Source of the DNA: Calcarisporiella thermophila CBS 279.70 | Taxonomy: Eukaryota; Calcarisporiellomycota | NCBI RefSeq assembly: GCF_041956535.1 | Contig: NW_027192205.1 | Location: forward strand, 532,877-596,876 | Direction: 5' to 3' | Length of the DNA: 64,000 bases | Shown here: positions 57,320 to 64,000 of the stretch, piece by piece | Layout of the letters: each line of letters opens with the position of its first letter | Numbering within the stretch: the stretch's first letter is position 1 | Made by a program: the position numbers and the translations under genes | Notes under the pieces: generated by a model | What the model was told of the DNA's origin: nothing | What the model saw: only the letters and a program-made list of their open reading frames with translations | Databases searched by the model: none

Positions 57320-58188
57320 TCTTATTTAACTTAAAATAAAGGATACACCTAGCATACGGAATACTATGCATTCGTGATGGGCGGAAATAATGGGAAAATA
57401 AATTGTATAGACAAGTATCCGTAGAAATTTTTGCTGATATTTGACTATTCAATCAGCTCTTGCGGAAGCCATATGGTTTAATATTTGAAGATGTTAACTA
57501 TAATAGGTATGGCTCAACAAACAGCAGTAGCCCTCTTACAAGATTGGCTCATGTAAGAGGACCACTAGGGATATTAAAAACTATATGTATAAAGCCGATT
57601 GTCTCTCAGCTGTTGCATTGCTATAGCCCTGAAGGCAGTGATATTCTAACAAAACCACTTCGGACACCTTTTCCATCCTTGAAAATAGCCTAGCCTACAA
57701 AAGACGTAAGTATTAAAGTCTCCATCACGTGTCCGGCGTTCAACTTTGTTGGGAAACGTTTGTATTCGGGCGATAGTTTGACAGAGGAGCCTGGGTTAAT
57801 AAACTTTACTGGTCTCTGGATTCTATCTTAACTGTCAAGATGTGGCGAATGTATCCGATGAAGATCTCTATTGCCCTTTATGATCCAATGCAATGCAGCG
57901 TTTTTTTCCCAGGTGCAGTCTTTTCTTTTACATGATTATTTATGCATTTCGTATTTGCTCTTTTCACGTTTTACAGATTGATTGCGTTCTTCCGATTTAA
58001 GGTTGTGTTCATCGTTTCTCCTTTTCGGTATAGAGCATACGGTATTACCTTCCCACGGGCAGAAAAGAGCGACCAATTTATTTCGATATAAAAGATTGCG
58101 TGTAGTAGTTTTTTCATCGAGGAAAAATTATTTCATATCATTCTTTATAACCGAAGCACTCTCCTTACAAACTCAGGATATTACGGCA
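57320..58188. other. Spacer between the tandem methyltransferase copies
   Basis: 870 bases of AT-rich DNA. No remnant of a third copy, mobile element or target-site repeat is visible. Open frames of 70-80 codons (57460-57693) are not supported. Confidence 0.45.
58087..58094 (+). promoter_or_regulatory. TATA box of second methyltransferase
   Basis: TATAAAAG, 95 bases before the start codon at 58189. A second weaker TATAAC is at about 58146. The gene thus appears to have a eukaryotic core promoter. Confidence 0.45.
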
Positions 58189-58962
58189 ATGACGGTGTCA
58201 AATAGATCTTTCGAAGAGCTAGTTGCAGAGGCCGAGACTGTTTCCGTTGACGGCTGGGAGTTTTCCTGGCTTGACGGTCGAGCAACCGAAGAGCGCCCCT
58301 CTTGGGGATACGCACGGTCCATGGCTGAACGCATGGCTCGCGCTACATCCGCTCTTGATATCCAGACAGGTGGCGGGGAGGTTCTCGCCACTGTTCCCAA
58401 ATTCCCACCCGTCACAGTTGCAATAGAATACTGGCCACCGAATATCGCTATAGCTACTGCACGATTGCATCCTCGAGGGGTTGCTGTTGTGGCCGTCGAG
58501 GATGTACCGGTGTTCCCATTCGCCGACAACGCATTTGACCTTGTAGTCAGTCGTCATCCGATAAACAACTACTGGGAGGAGATTGCTCGCGTATTGCGTC
58601 CAGGCGGCACCTATTTCTCGCAACAGGTAGGCCCCGCCACCGTCATCGAGCTGAAGGAATACTTTCTGGGGCCACAGCCAGATGCATATAAAAGCCGGGA
58701 TCCGGAGGTGGCCAGGGCGGAGGCCGAAGCTGTCGGTCTGGAAGTGATTGACTTGCGACTCGAATCCCTCCGAATGGAATTTTTTGACATCGGAGCGGTT
58801 ATTTATTTCCTGCGAAAAGTAGTTTGGACCATACCAGACTTTTCTGTTGATAAGTACAGAGACAAGCTCAGAGACTTGCACGATCATATCCAGTCGAAGG
58901 GCTCATTCGTCGCACACTCGACACGATTTCTCATAGAAGCCCGTAAGCGTATGACGGTTTAA
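58189..58962 (+). CDS. Bacterial-type SAM-dependent methyltransferase, copy 2
   Basis: Intronless, 257 aa, same family and architecture as the upstream copy. Motif I ALDIQTGGGE, motif II FADNAFDLVVSRHP and motif III ARVLRPGGTYFSQQVG are identical or nearly so. Differences cluster in the acidic loop after motif I (EDVPVF versus DEPPL), after motif II (PINNYWEE versus PVTTYWGE) and in the last 60 residues, so substrate contacts might differ. The N-terminus has two more residues and the C-terminus ends in MTV. The frame extends upstream of 58189, but no earlier ATG is present, so this start is preferred. Most codon differences between copies are third-position or conservative, pointing to purifying selection on both copies. 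Tandem duplication after acquisition is the simplest reading. Function unknown. Confidence 0.9.
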   Translation: MTVSNRSFEELVAEAETVSVDGWEFSWLDGRATEERPSWGYARSMAERMARATSALDIQTGGGEVLATVPKFPPVTVAIEYWPPNIAIATARLHPRGVAVVAVEDVPVFPFADNAFDLVVSRHPINNYWEEIARVLRPGGTYFSQQVGPATVIELKEYFLGPQPDAYKSRDPEVARAEAEAVGLEVIDLRLESLRMEFFDIGAVIYFLRKVVWTIPDFSVDKYRDKLRDLHDHIQSKGSFVAHSTRFLIEARKRMTV

Positions 58963-60178
58963 AATGGTTTTTATGGCACAAGGTTTTTTGTGGGATAATA
59001 AGAAATTGAGGTGGTATTTGAAATAAATAGAAAGCTGATATTGTGTTGACCATCTCTAAAATTGGTTGACTATGCTCGAGTATTTGCGTTTCTATCATAT
59101 TTATGGCTTTTCAATCTCCAAATACATATTTAAAAATCTCAGCGATGATCATTATAGAGCTTTACCTTTATAACAAAATGCTATAGCTTGTGATAATGTT
59201 GCATAAGTATTTATTACGCATTACCAATATTTGGGTAGACTAGATCGTAGCTCCAGTTTGTCGCTTCACTTTGGAAATCGATCGATTTTTCACTGCTATC
59301 CTGTAGCAATCTTAGTGATCAAATCACTCTCTGACATACAAATCATCTGGTAATGCTCGTATCCTAGTATAGAACATGTTGATACCTTGTTCGTCGCCAT
59401 TCTATTTCATTTTGTTACAATATATCCACACTTATTTCGAACCTTGACCTGCCAGCATTATATGATGGTATTCCCGCTCATCAATCGTGCTGCACGATTA
59501 TGATAGCGGCCTATCCAATTTACTCAGAGGTAAGCTGGCGGATAAGCTAGAAAAAACTGAAAACAAATCCAAGTGTAGCTACAATGTAAAAGGCTACTTG
59601 TATTGATAAGGTAAAGGCCAGAGCATATGTTTACAAGTCAGTATCTAATAGCCCAAATAAAGTGCAGGTCATTGCGTTAAATATTGTGTCAAAATAATTA
59701 AATTCCAATGAATTGACTTTTATATTTCGTTTGCACAATAATCTTTTGGTTAATAAAAACTGCAAGCAGAAAGGATAATAAGAATCGGTGGATGTAGGGA
59801 CCAAAAACAGAATTGTGGCCAATTCGACTTGAATTCAACTAGAGGGGTATGATAATCTCGACTTTGACATATCCAAAAATAACCATACCAAGAACATCCC
59901 TCCATTACGAGAGGTTCACGTTTCAAGGACTGCGCCTTTTGTTAAACGGTCACAATTTTAATCGTCGAATCAGAGGTAGCCACCTCTTTCCTTTAGTCTT
60001 GATCGGCTCTTTTTTTCTCTTGACTTCCTAGGAAGAAGCTGTCTCTTCGATCGTATTGAAACACCCCTTGTTTTTAATTGGATTGCTTGTCAACCGTCTC
60101 TTACTCTTCCCTTTATAACATTCAAACTCTCCTCTCATTCTAAAAGCTCTCATTTAAACCAAAGCAGGAACCAGCGTT
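58963..60178. other. Long intergenic region
   Basis: 1.2 kb, AT-rich in the left part, less so near the right end where the promoter of the DNAJC3-like gene must lie. No gene, RNA or repeat supported. Confidence 0.5.
60114..60118 (+). promoter_or_regulatory. Possible TATA element of the DNAJC3-like gene
   Basis: TATAA (in ctttataaca) 61-65 bases before the start codon at 60179, following a pyrimidine-rich run. Confidence 0.35.
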
Positions 60179-61747
60179 ATGCGGATTAATAGACTCTTTA
60201 TTTTACCGCTCCTGCTCTCTCTTTCTGTAGTCAGGGCCCAGGACTCTGAGCTCACGACCCAGCAACTCCTAGATCAAGCCCATGCTCATCTTGCTGCTGG
60301 GCGGCCACAAGATGCACTGCAAGCTTATGATCAGGCAATTCTTAAAGACCCTCAGAACTACCTTTCTTACTTCAAGCGGGCCGCTACTTATCTTTCGCTT
60401 GGAAAGCATCGCGCTGCTCTAGACGATTTCTCAAAGATTCTTTCTCTCAAGCCTGATTTTGAACAAGCTCTTTTGCAACGGGCAAAACTGCTGGCCCAGG
60501 AGGGATCGTTTGACGAAGCGGAGCGAGATTTGCGTAAGTTCTTAGGAATGCGTGCGAAAGATGGGGAAGCAACCCAGCTCCTTTCCAATGTTCAGCAGGC
60601 TCAAACAGCCTTGAAGACTGCAAGCACTCATTTTGCTGGTGGGCGCCATAGCGAGTGTGTAAAAGTATTAGACCCGGCGATCAACACCGCGCCTAATCAC
60701 CCACGGATGCGGCTTCTCCGTGGGAGATGTCGTTTGATGATGGGAGAAGAGGGCGCAATGGGAGACTTGCAGAGGGCAGCCTCTTTAGATCCGTCCAACG
60801 CTGATACTCTCAGGGAGATCACCTTGCTGACCTTCTATACCCTGAATGATCGAAAGCAGGCCCTAACTAATGTAAAATCTTGCCTGCACTACGATCCGGA
60901 GCACAAAGTGTGCAAGGCACTATATCGCCAGCTGAAGCAACTGGACCGCGATATCCAGCAGGCGAGTCAGGATCTGGAGGCCGGGAGAATTATTGGTGCG
61001 ACAAACAAGCTTGTCGGTTCAGGCCAACGGACAGGGGCTATTCGAGCCTCTGAACAGGCAATGGAAGAATTAGCAAAAGAGTTTAAATCGATGACTAAGG
61101 AGAAGAGCAAACTACTTGCAGAGCTCTATGGGATGGCATGTCGGGCGAGCCGGGAGCGAGAGACAGACGAGCTGCGCTTGTGTGGAGAGGCGCTCCGCTT
61201 TGACCCCGACAACGTTGATGCCCTTCTTGGTCACGCCAATGCATTGATGCGTAACTCACAGTACGACGATGCCCTCCGAGACCTAAACAAAGCCCACACT
61301 CTGACCCATGGGCAAGATCGCCGAGTACTTGAAGCCATGTCACGGTGCCAGCGGATGCTTCGGCAATCGAAGCGACGGGATTACTATAAGGTCCTAGGAG
61401 TCCCACGCGATGCAGGGGCACGCGAGATCAAGAAAGCATATCGCAAGCTTGCTCAGGAGTGGCACCCAGACAAATACCGCGGTGATCTTCCGAAGGAAGA
61501 AGTTGCCAAGAAGATGAGCGAGATTAATGAGGCCTACGAAGTCCTGAGCAATGAAGAATTGAAGGCTAGATACGACTCTGGCGATGACCCGAATGATCCA
61601 GAGGGTCAGCACGGTTTCCATTACCAACACGGAGGAAATCCCTTCGGGCCATTTGGGGGTGAAGGTTTCCCATTCTTCCAAGCCGGAGGGTTCCCATTCC
61701 AGCAGGGAGGGGATGGACAGTGGACCTTCAAGATGCACTTTGGCTGA
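60179..61747 (+). CDS. DNAJC3: ER co-chaperone with TPRs and J domain (DNAJC3/P58IPK-like)
   Basis: Intronless, 522 aa. Residues 1-20 are a signal peptide ([17 protein letters not shown]). Residues about 25-370 hold around nine TPR units (for example [21 protein letters not shown], shown in part: [42 protein letters not shown]). A J domain spans about 400-465: [29 protein letters not shown] with the HPD needed to stimulate Hsp70 ATPase, and [15 protein letters not shown] Gly/Phe-rich tail ([15 protein letters not shown]) follows and the C-terminus ends in WTFKMHFG, as in DNAJC3. Such proteins bind unfolded clients in the ER lumen and pass them to BiP. No KDEL-type signal is present. Expected to respond to the unfolded protein response; no clear UPR element was found upstream. 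Confidence 0.95.
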   Translation: MRINRLFILPLLLSLSVVRAQDSELTTQQLLDQAHAHLAAGRPQDALQAYDQAILKDPQNYLSYFKRAATYLSLGKHRAALDDFSKILSLKPDFEQALLQRAKLLAQEGSFDEAERDLRKFLGMRAKDGEATQLLSNVQQAQTALKTASTHFAGGRHSECVKVLDPAINTAPNHPRMRLLRGRCRLMMGEEGAMGDLQRAASLDPSNADTLREITLLTFYTLNDRKQALTNVKSCLHYDPEHKVCKALYRQLKQLDRDIQQASQDLEAGRIIGATNKLVGSGQRTGAIRASEQAMEELAKEFKSMTKEKSKLLAELYGMACRASRERETDELRLCGEALRFDPDNVDALLGHANALMRNSQYDDALRDLNKAHTLTHGQDRRVLEAMSRCQRMLRQSKRRDYYKVLGVPRDAGAREIKKAYRKLAQEWHPDKYRGDLPKEEVAKKMSEINEAYEVLSNEELKARYDSGDDPNDPEGQHGFHYQHGGNPFGPFGGEGFPFFQAGGFPFQQGGDGQWTFKMHFG

Positions 61748-62049
61748 CAGGAGTTTTAAAATTTCTCTGCATATAGAATTTGATTTTATGCTATTTCCCA
61801 TCCTATGCTTTATTTCTTTTGATCCTTTCTATTTCTGTTATTATATCGCTTTCCTTCTCCAAATTTCCCTTCTTGCCTGTAGTAATTTTTATTTTCTAAT
61901 ACAGCGTTTACTCGATTTTGAAAAAAGGGTGAGACCTGGTGAGTCAGTGCATGAGTGGATGAGTGTGACTTAGTGATTTTTCGAAGTGGCAATAAGACAC
62001 TTGGTAACCATACGACAACTCTGGTACCGACGTGGACACGAGCTAGATC
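61748..62049. other. Intergenic
   Basis: 302 bases between the co-chaperone stop and the glycosylase start; T/C-rich 3' flank. No feature seen. Confidence 0.5.
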
Positions 62050-63473
62050 ATGCCGGAGCTACCTGAGGTTGAAAGAGCCAGACTTCTCTTGGAAGAGAAC
62101 TGTGTAGGCCGGTAATACCATTCTAATGCCATAAAAATCGCAAGGGAGCGGGCACATTAACTGTGATTGTAGCACCATTTCAAAGGCTGAAGCGGTCGAG
62201 GATAAAATCGTGTTCCAAGGCGACATTACACCTGAATCATTTTCTAGTACGCTTACAGGGCGGCGCGTAGTGGGAGTCCATCGCTATGGCAAGTATTTTT
62301 GGATGGAGCTGGATGAAGGCCCCGGGCTAGTTGCCCATTTCGGAATGACTGGCAACATTCAGGTAAAGGGCAGCGGCTATCCACCGCGCACTATCTCTAT
62401 GGTTGTTTGGCATCAACTTACTTCTACCTGTCGGCAGTTCGAGCACCTCCCTCCTCTACAGTATCGGTCGAAAAAGTCGAGCGACGGTTCTTTCCCTCCC
62501 CGATTCCACAAGTTCATTATCACATTCTCTTCTGCTCCCTCTTTTCCTGCTGAGATCCATCTTGCATTCACGGATCCACGTCGCTTAGGACGCGTCCGGT
62601 TTGTCAATCATCCTCAGAAGGAACCACCCATCTCGCTGCTGGGCTTTGATCCTATATTGAGTATGCCGAGCTTGGAGGAATTCAGCAAGCTTGTCCAGAA
62701 AAGATCAATGCCCATCAAAGGCCTCTTACTAGATCAAGGTTTCTCAGCTGGCGTTGGGGTGAGTACACTAACTAGCCAGCCCAATTGGATTAATTGGAGG
62801 CATCTATAACTATATGAACGACACTATTTTATAGAATTGGGTCGCCGATGAAGTCCTATTCCAGTCCAAGATACACCCGGCACAGCCCGCCAACACACTT
62901 TCGGATGAGGAATGCGCTACATTACATGAAATGCTACAATATGTTTGTAATACTGCGGTTTCCGTGAATGCAGATTCATCGCAATTCCCAGAACACTGGA
63001 TCTTTTCGCGGCGATGGGGTAAGGGGAAGGGCAAAGGAGGCGGGATGACGGCCGATGGAAATAAAATTAAATACGAAACCGTAATTATCAGAGTGGATGG
63101 AGTGATTGAATTTAGCGGACACTAATATCGAATATATCTAACTATCCAGATCGCTGGGAGGACAACAGCGATAGTAGAGAGCGTGCAAAAACTAAGAAAG
63201 AGAAAAGCCAACCCCAGCACTACCGAGGATAAAGGTACTAGCGAAATGGAGGAAGACCCGGTGGCCACCAACCAGTCGAAGCGCAAACGTACAGTAAAAG
63301 CTGAGCATTTGAAGAAGGAGATCACAGCTGAGGCTTCAGAGGAGTTGAACATTCCAACTGATACAAAGGCCGATAATGCCCCAATTAAAAAGACAAAAAG
63401 GGTAAGAGTCGAAGTGAAAAAAGAAAACATCGAGGGACTTCGCCGATCTGCACGGCTATCAAAGGTCAAGTGA
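62050..63473 (+). CDS. Formamidopyrimidine-DNA glycosylase (Fpg/Nei family, plant/fungal type)
   Basis: Base-excision repair enzyme that removes oxidised purines and cuts the abasic site. Exons 62050-62111, 62173-62758, 62835-63080, 63150-63473; 405 aa. The start MPELPEVE gives the catalytic Pro2 and Glu3 after Met removal. GKYFWMEL with the conserved Lys, LVAHFGMTGNI, DPRRLGRVRF and KGLLLDQGFSAGVGNWVADEVLF (in parts: KGLLLDQGFSAGVG, NWVADEVLFQ) are classic Fpg motifs. The helix-two-turn-helix is intact but the Cys4 zinc finger of bacterial Fpg is absent, as in plant and fungal enzymes. The last 100 residues are Lys/Arg-rich (KRKRTVK, KKTKRVRVEVKK) and probably nuclear/DNA-binding. An in-frame 99-nt segment at 62363-62461 has good intron ends (GTAAAG and CTCCTCTACAG), so a 372-aa form is possible. 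Confidence 0.93.
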
Positions 63474-63907
63474 ATCCTGTCCTTGCCTACTGTAATTGAA
63501 TGGAGATATATAATGTATTAGACCCGTGGTTTATGGCGTGTTGCATAGTCATATTTTGGTTTTGTGTTTGATCTTTTATTTTGGTGAGAAAATATATGCG
63601 ATAGAACTTATAGTCTCTGGTTATGATGAAAATATAGCCAAAAGTGTGCTGAGCTTAGATAGATCGAGCTCTTCTCAATGCAAGATTCATTATGTGATAG
63701 GCAAGATCTCGATAAGAAAGTAGATACGAACTTGGATCAAATTACTTTAGAATAATTGCTTACTATATTTGTGAATGAGAGCAGTCAATTATAGATGAAA
63801 AAGGGGTGGCGTCATCAAATGTGTAGAGACGCTTATTTCTAATTGAAAATAGTTTTATCTCAGCCATCAGAATATATAATAAGGATTGACTAAAATTATA
63901 AAAAAGA
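63474..63907. other. Intergenic
   Basis: 434-base AT-rich spacer between the glycosylase and the last gene; contains the latter's promoter. Confidence 0.5.
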
Positions 63908-64000
63908 ATGGCAGATGCATTTATAGGATTAATTGTGAAAGTTCTATTACATAATGGAACGACACTTCGTGGGATGGTGTCTCGTGTTGATCAGCATACA
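63908..64000 (+). CDS. EDC3: Edc3-like LSm-domain protein, partial
   Basis: First 31 codons only; the gene continues beyond the window. MADAFIGLIVKVLLHNGTTL and then GMVSRVDQHT match the LSm start of Edc3 (short helix, then the V-x-L-x-N-G-x-x-L-x-G-x-V strands), an activator of mRNA decapping in P-bodies. Another LSm16-type protein cannot be excluded from so little sequence. Confidence 0.6.
   Translation, partial: MADAFIGLIVKVLLHNGTTLRGMVSRVDQHT

Noticed and set aside
57982-58188. In-frame upstream extension of methyltransferase copy 2
   Set aside because: The extension has no ATG (it would need TTG), is AT-rich, contains the TATA box, and has no counterpart in copy 1.
1-64000. CRISPR arrays, operons, transposons, rRNA
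   Set aside because: No regularly spaced repeats, no transposase or reverse transcriptase frames, and no rRNA-like sequence were seen on either strand. The genome is eukaryotic with mono-cistronic genes.

Overview
The window is nuclear DNA of a filamentous-type fungus. The evidence is short GT-AG spliceosomal introns (mostly 55-100 nt, up to 20 exons per gene), TATA-type promoters, AT-rich spacers, a fungal class III chitinase, and fungal/opisthokont housekeeping genes. A C-terminal cellulose/chitin-binding-like domain on the chitinase and the high intron density suggest an early-diverging lineage (Mucoromycota or relatives), but this placement is inference. No rRNA, tRNA, CRISPR array or intact transposon was recognised. 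I rebuilt exon-intron structures by hand from splice sites and reading phase; nearly all spliced totals are exact multiples of three and match usual family lengths.

Layout. 0.9-8.5 kb: chitinase (-), CECR5/CUT-1-like HAD phosphatase (-), Cti6-like PHD protein (-). 9.7-13.5 kb: Mediator subunit Med16 (-, 11 exons). 14.2-16.8 kb: a large disordered orphan protein (+). 17.8-18.9 kb: lipase (+). 19.5-26.9 kb: PH-domain protein (-), ARMC8/Gid5 of the GID/CTLH ubiquitin ligase (-), alpha-arrestin (-). 27.4-32.1 kb: SMC6 (-, 20 exons). 32.8-34.4 kb: casein kinase I (+). 34.7-39.6 kb: mitochondrial EF-Ts (-) and coatomer gamma Sec21 (+) from a 385-bp divergent promoter. 40.6-43.1 kb: SCAP-like WD40 membrane protein (+). 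43.4-48.2 kb: kelch/coiled-coil Tea1-like polarity protein (-). 48.6-55 kb: Rsm22/METTL17 (+), AP-1 sigma (-), 2-dehydropantoate 2-reductase (+), PIG-F/Gpi11 (-). 55.1-64 kb: SURF1/Shy1 (+), two tandem bacterial-type methyltransferases (+,+), DNAJC3-like ER co-chaperone (+), Fpg-type DNA glycosylase (+), and the start of an Edc3-like LSm protein (+) cut by the window end.

There is no gene cluster with one joint function. Themes recur: transcription/chromatin (Med16, Cti6, SMC6), membrane traffic and ER (Sec21, AP-1 sigma, SCAP, PIG-F, DNAJC3, alpha-arrestin), mitochondria (EF-Ts, Rsm22, SURF1) and protein turnover (Gid5). Neighbours are unrelated, as usual in a eukaryotic chromosome.

Most noteworthy: (1) two adjacent intronless methyltransferase genes that look bacterial and were duplicated after arrival; (2) an SCAP-like protein that at this locus has only two membrane segments and no sterol-sensing block; (3) an 861-residue orphan with a compact Cys/Trp-rich element and a His/Cys-rich tail; (4) unusual splicing details, including a 6-nt coding first exon, a likely GC-AG intron and several ambiguous acceptors. 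I did not find a clearly new multi-gene system.
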